Assembly (NCBI RefSeq): GCF_013608025.1
Contig: NZ_VDLV01000006.1
Span: forward strand, 52,339 to 89,577
Length of the DNA stretch: 37,239 nucleotides
Direction of reading: 5' to 3'
DNA from: Pseudomonas brassicacearum subsp. neoaurantiaca
GTDB lineage: Bacteria > Pseudomonadota > Gammaproteobacteria > Pseudomonadales > Pseudomonadaceae
A program made the translations under genes and the position numbers. This document shows positions 8,008 through 17,529 of this stretch, one piece after another. The stretch's first letter is position 1. Every line of letters begins with the position of its first letter. The notes beneath the pieces were generated by a model, which was not told where the DNA came from, searched no databases, and worked only from the letters and a program-made list of their open reading frames with translations.

Positions 8008-11000
8008 TCAGCACTGTTTGATGGGGAGCGTGAACTCCACCGTAGCACCACGGGGTCGATTGGCACTGGCTCTCAAGCAGCCACCATGGGCCTCGATGAT
8101 CGATCGGCAGATGGATAAACCGAGTCCGAGCCCGGCTGGTTTGGTGGTGTAGAACGAGGTAAATACCTGTTCGGTGCACTCCAGGGCGAAACCCGGTCCT
8201 GTATCGCTCACCTTCACCCTGACGTAGCCGCCATCATCGCGCGCGGAGCAGATCAGCAATTGCCGATCACCTTCATCGACCCCGCCCATTGCCTCCAGCG
8301 CATTCATGATCAGGTTGAGCAACACTTGCTGCAACTCCACGCGATCGCCCTCGATGATAGGCAACGCGTCGGCCAGCTGTGTCTGGATCGAAGCGCCACT
8401 CTTGATGATCTGAAAGCGGCTGAATTCGATCATCTCCTCAATCGCCGCATTGATATCCACTGGCCCCTTCTGCGGCGGCGCCTTGCGGATATGCTGGCGT
8501 ATCCGTCCCAGTACGTCAGCGGCCCGATTGGCGTCCAGGACCAAGTGCCCCAGTATCTGCCTGACCTCCTCGATCTCCGGCGGCTGGGCATTGAGCCAAC
8601 GCAACGCGGCATCGGCGTTGAGAATGGTCGCGGCAATCGGCTGATTGACTTCATGGGCAATCGAGGCGACCAACTGCCCCATGGTCGCTACCCTGTTCGC
8701 GTGGGCCAGCTCGGTTTGCACCTCGCGATAACGGCGTTCGCTTTCACGGAATTTTTCCTCCGCCTGCCGGCGCTCGGTCAGGTCCAGCACAAAGGCCACG
8801 CCTTCCCCACTGCCGGCTTCGAACACGGCCAGGCCAACGATGACCGGCAAACGACTCCCATCCTTGCGCCAATATTCTTTCTCGTACGGACAGGCCTGTC
8901 CGGTCAGCAGGGCCTGGGCCAATGAGCGCTCGCTCAATTCTCGATACTCGGGCACCGTCAGGTCCCGCCAGCGCAGGCGACCGGAGAGCAGGTCCTCGCG
9001 TTCGTAACCGACCATGCGCAGGAAAGCGTCGTTTGCTTCAATGATGTCGCCCTCGGCATTCCACACGAGAATACCGATGATGTTGGCATCGACGAGACGA
9101 CGGATCTTCGCTTCGCGCTCGGCCACCTCACGATACAAACGGGCATTTTCCAATGAGATGGCCGCACGGGACGCCACCAGGTTCAGAATGGCGATACGCG
9201 TCGGACTGATGACGTGGGCGGCAAGGCTGTTTTCCAGGTAGAGCACGCCGACGAGCGTGGCCTGGTTGATCAACGGCAGGCAGAGAACCGACCGCACGCG
9301 CCGCGCAAGCAGGTAGGGATCGGTGGCAAACGGCGCAGCGAGCGGCGCTGTGGCGTCATCAAGGAAAACGCTCTCCTGGGTTCGTAGCACATGGTAAAGA
9401 ATCGACTCCGGCAACAGCGACGGACTGACCGGGACATCGTGCAATTGCAGGGTGTTGCCGCCCGTTGTCGCTTGCGCTGCGATCCGGTGCCCCCCGTCGC
9501 CGGACAGGATCAACAAGCCGCGCTCGGCGCCGGCCTGTTCGATGGCCGTGGCCATGACCCGATCGATCAGTTTCTCCAGGACGATTTCACCTGACACCGC
9601 CTGGGAGACTTTTAACACCGTCGCGATATCCAAGTGCTGTACAGGCGTGGCCATCGTCGATGCCGGATCAGGCGCGGGCTCTTTATCCCTCAGCCACGGG
9701 TATCGGGCTTCAAGCTGCCGGACCTTGCCATCAGCCCCCCAGCGCAAATAACCGTAGCGGGCATCCTGCATGTACATCCGAGCGATCTTCTCGAGGCCGC
9801 GCCCGGCATAGAACCGCGAAGCCCGCTCGTTGGCCAGCGCCTCGATAGACACGAAACCGCTTTCCCGGGCGGCTTCCATGGTGTGTTCGTAAAGCAACTC
9901 GGCCTCGATCAGGCGCCCTTCGACGCGGGCAATCTCGGCGCCCACCAGCGCCGCGCGGCTCGCGAAGTTGTCCGGGCACTGTTGCGCCCAGGCCTGGAGC
10001 TGTCGATGGCCCGCGATCATCGCGGTCATGTGCTGCTCCCGCTCATCCGCAGGGGCATCGGCGCAGACCGCAGCGTGGGCCAGGGCGGCAAAAAAATGGA
10101 ATTCGGCCTCTTCAAAAAACGCCTGGCAAACCCAGAGCAACCGTTGCGCCTTTTCGGCGGCGGCCAATGCCGCCATCGGCTCATCGGCCATGTAGCGGGC
10201 CTGCAACTTGCGCACCCAATACAGGCACTCAGCCAGGACCAGGTCGGGGTTGCTGGACAGATGTGTTTGCGTGGTGAGCTCATCGTGTTTGTCATCGTCC
10301 AGGCGGCCGAACGCTGGCGTCTGACCTCGCAGCATCCGGATCAACAGCAACTGGGTGACGATAAAATCGGTCACCAGCCCGAACCGCACCTTCCTGGCGT
10401 AAGCCAGCCCTCTTTCGGCCTCCGCTTGCACTTCGGGCAGCGGCTCGCCGGCAAAAAGCAGGTCCGCGGTAAGGTTATTACCCGCATAGGCCCCATACGG
10501 CAGGTCGCCGATCCGGTTCGCCGCGGCAAACGATCGACGCAACAAGTCGCGGCATTCGCCCACGGGCCGCATCCAGCGCACCGCAAAGCATGAGAAACAC
10601 AGGTAGGTGCTGGCCTCGAACCGTGTCAGGCCACGGTGTTCGACCAGGTCGCAGCCAAGCTGGCCAAATCGGAAGCCGACCTCGTAATCACCAAAGCGCC
10701 GGCCCGCGACCCTGAACAGGTTGGCGTAGAGCACGCAGGAAGCATCGCAGTTGCCCCATTCCAGGCTGAGGGTAATCGCCTTGCAAATCAGCAAATCCGC
10801 CAGGTTCGCGTCACTTTGCAAGGCTGGGGCGAACAGCTTGCCCAGGGCATTGACGGTTTCCAGCGCCGTCGCGTCCTCCATCAACGGCAAGTCGATGAGG
10901 TCCTCGATCGAGCGGTCGCCCAGCAGCGCTCCGATCCGGTCGTATTCCTCGCGCACCGCTTCGTCGCTCGGCTGGGCGGACCATCGGATACCGACGTGCC

Positions 11001-13497
11001 GCAGATAGGCGAGACAGACCGCGACCGCGCCATCGCTGCGGTCCATCAGCAAATACACGTCCATCATCAAACACGCGACGCTGGCGCGTTCACTCACCGT
11101 CACGGCACGGTCCGACAACATTTTCAGGCGCTCGTCGGCGATGGCGAGCTGGCCGGTCAGGAACTCGCATTCGGCCCGGTTCAGTTCCAGGGCAAAGACA
11201 AGCCCGTGTCGATGTGTCCAACAGTCGTCGCCCAACAACCGGACGCCGGTGGCCAGATAGCTGAGCGCCGACGCATAGGCCGTTGACGCCTTGGCCCGCT
11301 GGCCGGCCAGCAGGTTCAGCGCCGCCAGTTCCTCGCGCTCGGCGGGATCGGTGATCAACGCGGCGCCGAGGTTGAGCTGGCCCACGATGTCGAAAATCAC
11401 CTCGTCACGGGCCTGGGATGAAGTCTGTCTGGCCAGCAACCGGCCGATTTTCAAATGGAGCCGGGGGCGTGAATCGACAGGGATCATCGAATAGGCGGCT
11501 TCATGGATGCGGTCGTGGACAAACCCGTACGCACCGTCGCGTCGCTCAACCAATTCCTGGCGAATCGCCTCCCAGAGAACCGCCCGAATCTGCGTCCTGG
11601 GGATTTCCAGCACGATCGCCAGCGACTTGAGCCCACAGGCGTTGCCCAGGCAGGCAAGTTGCTGCAGGGCTTGTTGTGTGTCTGCCGGCAGGCGGGCCAG
11701 CTTATCGACCATCAAGTCCACGATATTGTCGGTATAGCCCTTGGCGTGAATACGGTCCGGATCCCACCACCATTGCCGGGCGCCGTGATCGAACGCCAAC
11801 AAACCCTCGTCGGCGAGCGCTTGCAGGAACTGGATGACGAAGAAAGGGTTGCCAGCGGTCTTGTCCAACACCAACTGCGCCAGGGGCTCGATACGCGCCG
11901 GCTCATCGTGCAATGCCTCGGCAATCAACTGCTCGATATGGCCCTTGGCAAGCGGTGCCAGCGTGAGCTCGCTGACCTTGCCACCCGGGCCACGCAGTGT
12001 CTTCAGTTTGCCTGCCAGCGGGTGTGACTCATCGACCTCATTGCTGCGGTAGGCGCCGACCAGCAGCAAATAGCGGACGTCGTCGCTGGTCAACAGATCG
12101 TCCAGCAAGTCCAGCGTCGCCGCATCGAGCCATTGCAGATCGTCGAGGAACAGCGCGAGCGGATGCTCCCGTTGGGCGAACACGCCGATGAAACGCCGCA
12201 ATACCAAGAGGAAGCGCCGTTGCTCTTGCTGAGGATCGAGTATCGGGACCGCTGGGGGCTCGCCGAGGATAAGCCGCAGTTCGGGAATCAGGTCCGTCAT
12301 CAGTCTTGCGTTAGGCCCCAACGCCGCCTGCAAGGCGTCTCGCCAACCGGCCAGTTCGGCATCGCTCTTGCCCAGGAGCATGCGCACCAGGCTCTGGAAC
12401 GCTTGAACCAGGGTCGAATAAGGAATATCCCGCCGGTATTGATCGAATTTGCCACTGGCAAACAGTCCCCGTGGCGGCACGAGCACCTTGTGCAGTTCAT
12501 TGACCACCGAAGACTTGCCGATGCCGGAGTAGCCCGCCACTAACACCAGTTCCGTCGCGCCGCTGTCGACGACACGGCCGAACGCATCGACCAGCGCCTG
12601 GACTTCGCCTTCTCGCCCATAGAGTTTCTCTGGAATCAGCAACCGGTCGGAGCTGCCCTGCTCACCCAGCGCAAATGCCTCGATGCGCTGCCCTTGCCTC
12701 CACTGCGCCAGGCACTGGCGCAAGTCGTGCTCGACACTCGCAGCCGTCTGGTAGCGCTCCTCGGCGGTCTTTGCCAGCAGCTTCATGACGATCCGGGAAA
12801 GCACCTCGGGAATGGTTGCGATCCGCTCGCGGGGCGACAAGGGTTGTTTGGCGATATGGCAGTGCACCCATTCGATGGGATCCGATGCGGTGAACGGCAG
12901 CGAGCCGGTCAACATCTGGTAAAGCGTGACACCGAAAGAATAAAGATCGCTGCGCGAGTCGATTGAGCGATTCATCTTTCCGGTCTGTTCGGGCGCCATG
13001 TAGGCGAGCGTGCCGGCGAGGGTTTCAGGAGCCTGCCGCTCGCGAGGCAAGCGTGACGCCAGGCCGAACCCGGTGAGCCGGGCCTGTCCGTCATCGCAAT
13101 CGGCCAGGATGTGGCTGGGCTTGATGTCTTTGTGGATCAGGCCGCGCTGATGAAGCTTGCCCAACGCCACGGCGATGCTCACCGCAAGTTGCAAGAACCG
13201 GGTGGTTTCCAAGGGCGATGTCAGCAAATGCACCAAGGGCAAGCCGCCTGGGTCGCTGAGCACCAGTTGCACCTGGGCGCCATCGCGGGCCAATTGCAAA
13301 GGCTTCACGGACCATGCGGCGTCCAACTCGTCCTTCAAGTCAAACTCATGGGCGAGACGGTCGAGGCAGTCCGGACGAGGTTGCTGCGTGGCGGGACGTG
13401 CCACCAGGACACTGCCGTCACCCTCTCTTACCGAGCGTCGCACCCGACTGAAGATACGCTCGCCATCGTCCCATTGTGTTTGCATGCTGTTATCCAT
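8008..13497 (-). CDS. Giant hybrid sensor: kinase-like domain, AAA-type ATPase, GAF, PAS and histidine kinase
   Basis: This protein of about 1829 residues has, in order: a Ser/Thr-kinase-like domain (about 65-265, with HKDIKPSHI at 122-130, GTLAYMAPEQ and a subdomain IX-like SDLYSFGVTLYQML); an AAA/STAND-type ATPase (Walker A AGYSGIGKSS at 321-330, Walker B LALFLDDLQWLD); a long helical TPR-like region; a GAF domain (about 1240-1400); a PAS domain; and a histidine kinase (H1615 in SIAHEVNQPIA, then N, G1 DTGPGF and G2 GLGLGLS boxes). The DFG aspartate reads GFG and the catalytic-loop Asn reads His, so the kinase-like domain may be inactive. The start is uncertain: ATG 13497 or 13485, or an open extension to 13665, none with a clear ribosome site. 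It is divergent from the receiver gene. Confidence 0.88.
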   Translation of the reverse strand: MDNSMQTQWDDGERIFSRVRRSVREGDGSVLVARPATQQPRPDCLDRLAHEFDLKDELDAAWSVKPLQLARDGAQVQLVLSDPGGLPLVHLLTSPLETTRFLQLAVSIAVALGKLHQRGLIHKDIKPSHILADCDDGQARLTGFGLASRLPRERQAPETLAGTLAYMAPEQTGKMNRSIDSRSDLYSFGVTLYQMLTGSLPFTASDPIEWVHCHIAKQPLSPRERIATIPEVLSRIVMKLLAKTAEERYQTAASVEHDLRQCLAQWRQGQRIEAFALGEQGSSDRLLIPEKLYGREGEVQALVDAFGRVVDSGATELVLVAGYSGIGKSSVVNELHKVLVPPRGLFASGKFDQYRRDIPYSTLVQAFQSLVRMLLGKSDAELAGWRDALQAALGPNARLMTDLIPELRLILGEPPAVPILDPQQEQRRFLLVLRRFIGVFAQREHPLALFLDDLQWLDAATLDLLDDLLTSDDVRYLLLVGAYRSNEVDESHPLAGKLKTLRGPGGKVSELTLAPLAKGHIEQLIAEALHDEPARIEPLAQLVLDKTAGNPFFVIQFLQALADEGLLAFDHGARQWWWDPDRIHAKGYTDNIVDLMVDKLARLPADTQQALQQLACLGNACGLKSLAIVLEIPRTQIRAVLWEAIRQELVERRDGAYGFVHDRIHEAAYSMIPVDSRPRLHLKIGRLLARQTSSQARDEVIFDIVGQLNLGAALITDPAEREELAALNLLAGQRAKASTAYASALSYLATGVRLLGDDCWTHRHGLVFALELNRAECEFLTGQLAIADERLKMLSDRAVTVSERASVACLMMDVYLLMDRSDGAVAVCLAYLRHVGIRWSAQPSDEAVREEYDRIGALLGDRSIEDLIDLPLMEDATALETVNALGKLFAPALQSDANLADLLICKAITLSLEWGNCDASCVLYANLFRVAGRRFGDYEVGFRFGQLGCDLVEHRGLTRFEASTYLCFSCFAVRWMRPVGECRDLLRRSFAAANRIGDLPYGAYAGNNLTADLLFAGEPLPEVQAEAERGLAYARKVRFGLVTDFIVTQLLLIRMLRGQTPAFGRLDDDKHDELTTQTHLSSNPDLVLAECLYWVRKLQARYMADEPMAALAAAEKAQRLLWVCQAFFEEAEFHFFAALAHAAVCADAPADEREQHMTAMIAGHRQLQAWAQQCPDNFASRAALVGAEIARVEGRLIEAELLYEHTMEAARESGFVSIEALANERASRFYAGRGLEKIARMYMQDARYGYLRWGADGKVRQLEARYPWLRDKEPAPDPASTMATPVQHLDIATVLKVSQAVSGEIVLEKLIDRVMATAIEQAGAERGLLILSGDGGHRIAAQATTGGNTLQLHDVPVSPSLLPESILYHVLRTQESVFLDDATAPLAAPFATDPYLLARRVRSVLCLPLINQATLVGVLYLENSLAAHVISPTRIAILNLVASRAAISLENARLYREVAEREAKIRRLVDANIIGILVWNAEGDIIEANDAFLRMVGYEREDLLSGRLRWRDLTVPEYRELSERSLAQALLTGQACPYEKEYWRKDGSRLPVIVGLAVFEAGSGEGVAFVLDLTERRQAEEKFRESERRYREVQTELAHANRVATMGQLVASIAHEVNQPIAATILNADAALRWLNAQPPEIEEVRQILGHLVLDANRAADVLGRIRQHIRKAPPQKGPVDINAAIEEMIEFSRFQIIKSGASIQTQLADALPIIEGDRVELQQVLLNLIMNALEAMGGVDEGDRQLLICSARDDGGYVRVKVSDTGPGFALECTEQVFTSFYTTKPAGLGLGLSICRSIIEAHGGCLRASANRPRGATVEFTLPIKQC

Positions 13498-13831
13498 CGG
13501 CACTGGAGCAAAAATGTTTCTGTCACATCTGCCGTCGAGCTGGCATCCAGTGTCATGTCGCAATTGCCGATGCTGCCGCGTTGATGCGGCGTCCATGGCT
13601 GCGCCGGCGACTCGACGGGAAAACGTCGTGTCGGGTTCCGGGACGGGTCGTGTTGCCATCGTCAAGATTAGCGCTTCGCCAGTTTCCTTCCCAGATTTTT
13701 ACTGATCGCCGGTGACCACTGGCTTGGCCATCGGCAGCCAGGCCAGTCGACGATGCCGCGCCAGTCTATTTGAAATTGCGCCGCGATCATTGCTCTCCTG
13801 GTATCCGGCGTCGCTCCTTTGGTCTTAGCGA

Positions 13832-13847
13832 GGTATACGCAGGTATA
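13832..13847 (-). promoter_or_regulatory. Candidate regulator box, sensor/receiver intergenic region
   Basis: On the minus strand this reads TATACCTGCGTATACC, matching the box at 14319-14334 on the plus strand at 14 of 16 positions. It contains two spaced TATAC/GTATA half sites, the kind of short TA-rich dyad bound by FixJ/NarL-type regulators. It lies in the roughly 410-base gap between the sensor and receiver genes and could serve either. Confidence 0.55.
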
Positions 13848-13850
13848 CTT

Positions 13851-13876
13851 TTGCACCCGACGGGACCGCGTATGGT
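13851..13876 (+). promoter_or_regulatory. Repeated promoter motif TTGCACCC...CGTATGGT upstream of the receiver gene
   Basis: TTGCACCC at 13851-13858 and CGTATGGT at 13869-13876 lie 34-60 bases before the receiver ATG. The same two blocks, with a shorter spacer, recur before the efflux operon at 14340-14356. The repetition suggests a common promoter architecture. Whether the blocks are sigma-factor or activator contacts cannot be decided by eye. Confidence 0.45.
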
Positions 13877-13910
13877 GAAGTGAAGACAGGCGCCATTACG
13901 AGCGATCCTC

Positions 13911-14288
13911 ATGCCAGATACCCCCCTGCACGACAAAGCCACGATTGCGGTAGTCGATGACGACGAATCCGTTCGCGCGGCGCTCGATAACCTGTTGCGA
14001 TCCAGCGGTTACGCCGTGCGCACCTATCCCGGAGCCCGGGAATTCCTCGACGCGAAAGCGCCAGGGCACACGCAATGCCTGGTGTGCGACATACAAATGC
14101 CGCGCATGAGCGGCATCGAGTTGCATCGGCATCTGCTGGAAAAAGGCTGGCGCATCCCCACGCTGTTCATTACCGCTTACCCGCAACTGGCCGCCAACGT
14201 TCCAGGGTTGGTCGCCTGCCTGCCCAAGCCCTGCGATGCCAACAGGCTGCTGGACTGTATCGCCAGCGCCCTGCGTCAGCGCCGCTGA
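13911..14288 (+). CDS. Single-domain response regulator receiver (FixJ-like)
   Basis: This 125-residue protein is a receiver domain and nothing else. It has the acidic cluster VVDDDES at 15-20, the phosphoacceptor D60 in LVCDIQMPRMSG, the conserved Thr in LFITAYP and Lys in CLPKPCD. It has no DNA-binding output, so it would act by protein contact, as a phosphate sink, or as a relay partner of the divergent hybrid sensor. The gap to the efflux operon start (about 200 bases) contains its own box, so co-transcription is possible but not required. The ribosome site before the ATG is weak. Confidence 0.85.
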   Translation: MPDTPLHDKATIAVVDDDESVRAALDNLLRSSGYAVRTYPGAREFLDAKAPGHTQCLVCDIQMPRMSGIELHRHLLEKGWRIPTLFITAYPQLAANVPGLVACLPKPCDANRLLDCIASALRQRR

Positions 14289-14318
14289 CCGTCCTGACGA
14301 GTGTTTTCCCGCCCTCGA

Positions 14319-14334
14319 TATACCTTCGTATAAC
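14319..14334 (+). promoter_or_regulatory. Candidate regulator box upstream of the efflux operon
   Basis: TATACCTTCGTATAAC matches the minus-strand box at 13832-13847 at 14 of 16 positions. It is followed at 14340-14356 by TTGCACCC and CGTATGGT, also found upstream of the receiver gene. It lies about 160 bases before the ATG of the outer membrane factor gene. Confidence 0.55.
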
Positions 14335-14339
14335 CCCTC

Positions 14340-14356
14340 TTGCACCCACGTATGGT
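14340..14356 (+). promoter_or_regulatory. Repeated promoter motif TTGCACCC-CGTATGGT upstream of the efflux operon
   Basis: TTGCACCC (14340-14347) is followed one base later by CGTATGGT (14349-14356). The same pair upstream of the receiver gene is separated by 10 bases. The two blocks and the nearby TATACC box make this the most likely promoter region of the efflux operon. Confidence 0.45.
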
Positions 14357-14494
14357 TTCGCTGAACCGATGCAGAAGTGCGCCCCGGGGAGCCTGCCCAT
14401 AACATGCATTCACGGTGTGCGAATCACCGCTCTGGATCTATCCCCCCACCGGGAACGCTATTCGAGCGACGTGCAACGCTCCGGGGAACAGGCT

Positions 14495-15961
14495 ATGTCG
14501 GGCTCTCATGATTTACCTCAACACCTTTTCAGACGTGTCCGCGCCATCGCTGCCGCGCTCGGCGCTGCCTGCCTGGCAGGTTGCATGGTGGGCCCGGACT
14601 TTGTCAGGCCTGACGGCGGGCTGGACGCTGCGCAACTGGTGCCTCGCCAGGAGCATTCCGGCCCTTTCCCTACGTCGGGTGAAGTGCCCGTGCGATGGTG
14701 GTTGCTGTTCAACGATGGCGTGCTCGCGCAGTTGCAGGCCCGGGCGCAGGAAGGAAACCTCGACCTGCAAATGGCGTCCGAACGCATCGAGCAAAGCCGC
14801 GCGCAACTGGGTATTTCCGCGTCGCAACTGTTGCCGGAGGTCGGCGCCAATGCCAGCTATGCCCGTGAGGGCCTGAGCGAGAACGGCAAGTTCGCCGCAC
14901 TCGGTGCCCCCACCGCCCCGCAGAATTTCTGGCAACTGGGTTTCGACGCCAGTTGGGAAATCGACCTATGGGGCCGTGCCCAGCGCCTGCGCGAAGGCGC
15001 GGCGGCAACGGTCGAGGCCACGCTGTATGACCGCGAAGCCGCGCGGGTGGCACTCTCCGCCGAAGTCGCGCGGACCTACTTGCAGTTGCGCGGGACCCAG
15101 GCACAACAGGACATTGCCCGGCAGAACCAGGCCGTTGCCGAACGCACCCTGGCCCTGGCCGAAAGCCGCGAGCGCAATGGCGTGGCGACACGCTTCGAAA
15201 CCTCATCCGCTCGCGCGCAACTGGCCGCAGTCAAGGCCCTGCTGCCTGAGCTGGCCCAGCGTCGTAACGCCCAGATGAACGCCCTAGCGCTGCTGCTGGG
15301 CGAACAACCCCGCGCCCTCGATGCGCTACTGCGCGAAGCCATGCCCCTGCCCTCGCTGCCCACGCGCGTTCCCCTCGGCGTGCCGTCCGAACTGGCCCAC
15401 CGGCGTCCCGATATCCTGCGCGCCGAGGCACAACTGCACGCCGCCACCGCAGCCATCGGCGTCGCCAAGGCTGATTTCTATCCGCGCATTGGCTTGAAAG
15501 GACGGATCGGCGTGGAGGCATTTGACAGCAGTGACCTCGCCAGTTGGGACTCGCGCACGTTCTCCATCGGGCCGACGGTTTACTTGCCCATCTTCCAGGG
15601 CGGACGTTTGAAACAGCGCCTGACCTTGACCGAATCACAGCAAAAGACCGCCGCGCTCGCCTATCGCCAGACCGTGTTGCAAGCCTGGCATGAGATAGAC
15701 AACGCCCTGGATGCCTGGGCGGCCCAACAGCGCGAGCATGACGAGCTGCTGGTTTCATACGAGCAGAACAGGCAGGCACTCCACGCCGCTGAGCGCGGTT
15801 ACGAACAAGGCGCCGCCGACTATCTCAGCGTTCTCACTGCGCAACTCAATGTGCTCGCCAGCCAGACCCGCCTCAATGCCAGTACGACCAATGCCACCCT
15901 CACCGTGGTCAATCTTTATAAGTCCCTGGGCGGCGGCTGGGATCCGGAGCACGTTCGATGA
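14495..15961 (+). CDS. Outer membrane efflux lipoprotein, NodT/OprM family
   Basis: This 488-residue outer membrane factor has a signal peptide ending in a lipobox (LAGC, Cys about residue 30) followed by MVGPDFVRP, the standard mature start of the NodT/OprM family. The two repeated TolC-like halves include the family motif WEIDLWGR and the closing VNLYKSLGGGW. The frame is open far upstream, but the ATG at 14495 has a GGGGA ribosome site and gives the expected lipoprotein signal. It overlaps the MFS gene at ATGA. With the following pump and adaptor it would form a tripartite exporter crossing both membranes. Confidence 0.92.
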   Translation: MSGSHDLPQHLFRRVRAIAAALGAACLAGCMVGPDFVRPDGGLDAAQLVPRQEHSGPFPTSGEVPVRWWLLFNDGVLAQLQARAQEGNLDLQMASERIEQSRAQLGISASQLLPEVGANASYAREGLSENGKFAALGAPTAPQNFWQLGFDASWEIDLWGRAQRLREGAAATVEATLYDREAARVALSAEVARTYLQLRGTQAQQDIARQNQAVAERTLALAESRERNGVATRFETSSARAQLAAVKALLPELAQRRNAQMNALALLLGEQPRALDALLREAMPLPSLPTRVPLGVPSELAHRRPDILRAEAQLHAATAAIGVAKADFYPRIGLKGRIGVEAFDSSDLASWDSRTFSIGPTVYLPIFQGGRLKQRLTLTESQQKTAALAYRQTVLQAWHEIDNALDAWAAQQREHDELLVSYEQNRQALHAAERGYEQGAADYLSVLTAQLNVLASQTRLNASTTNATLTVVNLYKSLGGGWDPEHVR

Positions 15962-17523
15962 ACGGCATGGCCTTGTCGCCAGCGGCCGTTGAAGCCAGGC
16001 AACTGCCCCAGGCAAAGGCCTCGAAACGGCCGCTGATCGGTTTGCTGGGGATTTTCCTGGCGGCGATGATGGCGGGACTGAACATCCGGGTCGGCGCGCT
16101 GGCACTGGCGGACTTGCGAGGTGCGCTGGGCTTTGGTCTGGACGACGCCTCCTGGCTCACCACCGCCTACAGCGCCGGGGAACTGATCGCCATGCCGTTC
16201 TCCGCATGGTTCGCCATTACCTTCTCGGTCCGTCGTCTGGAACTGTGGGTGCTGGCTGCCTGTACGGTGCTGGCAGTGTTGCTGCCCTTTATCCACGACC
16301 TGGATCTGCTGCTGGCGCTGCGCTTCGCCCAAGGCATCGCCAGCGGCACAACGATTCCCTTGCTGATGATGGCGGCCCTGAAGTTCCTGCCGCCCCCCAT
16401 ACGGCTGTACGGGCTGGCGTTGTACGCAATGACCGCGACGTTCGCGCCCAACCTGTCCATCTGGCTCGCCGGATACTGGACGGATGGCTTGCAGGATTGG
16501 CGCTGGGTGTACTGGCAGATCATTCCCCCGACCTGTCTGGCCGCTGGATTGATCGGCTGGGGACTTCCAACGGAGCCCGTCCAGACCCAACGCTTTCGGC
16601 AAGCCAACTGGTTGGGCATGGCATGCGCGGTGCCTGGCCTTGGCCTGTTAGCGGTCGCCCTGGATCAAGGCATACGGCTGGACTGGCTCAATTCACCGTG
16701 GGTGGCGTCGTCGCTGATGGCTGGCCTGGCGTTGCTGGCGATCTACCTCTTGACCGAGTGGCACCACCCGTCACCGTTCATCAAGTTGCAGATTCTCAGC
16801 CGGCGCAACCTCGGACTCGGCTGCACCTTATTCCTCCTCCTGCTCGTGGTACTGATGTCCAGCTCCCTGTTGCCCGCAAGCTATCTCGGCCCGCTGCAGC
16901 AATATCGGCCGTACCAGATGGCGTCCATCGGCCTGATCGTAGCGCTGCCGCAACTGGTGCTGGGGCCGATGGTTGCGCTGCTGCTCTACCGCAAGTGGGT
17001 CGACGCCCGCCTGGTGTTCTCGTCAGGGCTGTGTCTGATTGCCTTGGCCTGTTTTTTCGGTGCGCAATTGACCAGCGACTGGAATCGCGACCAGTTCGTC
17101 CTGGCGCAAGCGCTCCAAGCCTTGGGCCAACCCATGGCTGTCGTCTCGATGCTGTTCCTGATCACCAGCGTGGTGCAGCCTGCCGAAGGGCCCTACGTGT
17201 CCGGCACCATCAACACGTTGCGGGCCTTTGGGTCATTGGCCGGCGCTGCGCTGGTCGGGCAACTGATGGTAACGCGTGGGCGCTTTCACGCAGAGATGTT
17301 GCTCGATCAGGCGGCCTTGGCGGGCAACGCCTTGCCGTCGGTACAAGCGCCGCTGCAGTTGATGACCCTCGTCAGCCAGGAATCGCTGGTGCTGTCGATC
17401 GCCGATGCCTACCGCGTGCTTGGGGTGCTGGCCCTCTTGCTGATTCCTCTGGTGCTGCGCCTGAGCTTCATCCCAGCCCCTGTCATCCAGGCCGCCTCGC
17501 CCTCTACGTCCTCAAACGGGTGA
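15958..17523 (+). CDS. MFS drug exporter, DHA2 (EmrB/QacA-type) family
   Basis: This 521-residue inner-membrane protein has about 14 hydrophobic helices. It carries the DHA2-type first-helix region (FLAAMMAGLNIRVGALALADLR), a WLTTAYSAGELIAMPFSAW segment and a central QDWRWVYWQIIPP motif. It would export hydrophobic or aromatic compounds using the proton gradient. Its start overlaps the lipoprotein stop, and its stop is 6 bases before the adaptor start, so the three genes form one operon. The substrate is unknown. The linked sensor suggests the pump is induced rather than constitutive. Confidence 0.92.
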   Translation: MNGMALSPAAVEARQLPQAKASKRPLIGLLGIFLAAMMAGLNIRVGALALADLRGALGFGLDDASWLTTAYSAGELIAMPFSAWFAITFSVRRLELWVLAACTVLAVLLPFIHDLDLLLALRFAQGIASGTTIPLLMMAALKFLPPPIRLYGLALYAMTATFAPNLSIWLAGYWTDGLQDWRWVYWQIIPPTCLAAGLIGWGLPTEPVQTQRFRQANWLGMACAVPGLGLLAVALDQGIRLDWLNSPWVASSLMAGLALLAIYLLTEWHHPSPFIKLQILSRRNLGLGCTLFLLLLVVLMSSSLLPASYLGPLQQYRPYQMASIGLIVALPQLVLGPMVALLLYRKWVDARLVFSSGLCLIALACFFGAQLTSDWNRDQFVLAQALQALGQPMAVVSMLFLITSVVQPAEGPYVSGTINTLRAFGSLAGAALVGQLMVTRGRFHAEMLLDQAALAGNALPSVQAPLQLMTLVSQESLVLSIADAYRVLGVLALLLIPLVLRLSFIPAPVIQAASPSTSSNG

Positions 17524-17529
17524 CCCATC

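Noticed and set aside
14075..14494. Long N-terminal extension of the efflux lipoprotein
   Set aside because: It overlaps the receiver gene in another frame. The lipoprotein signal and ribosome site fix the start at 14495.
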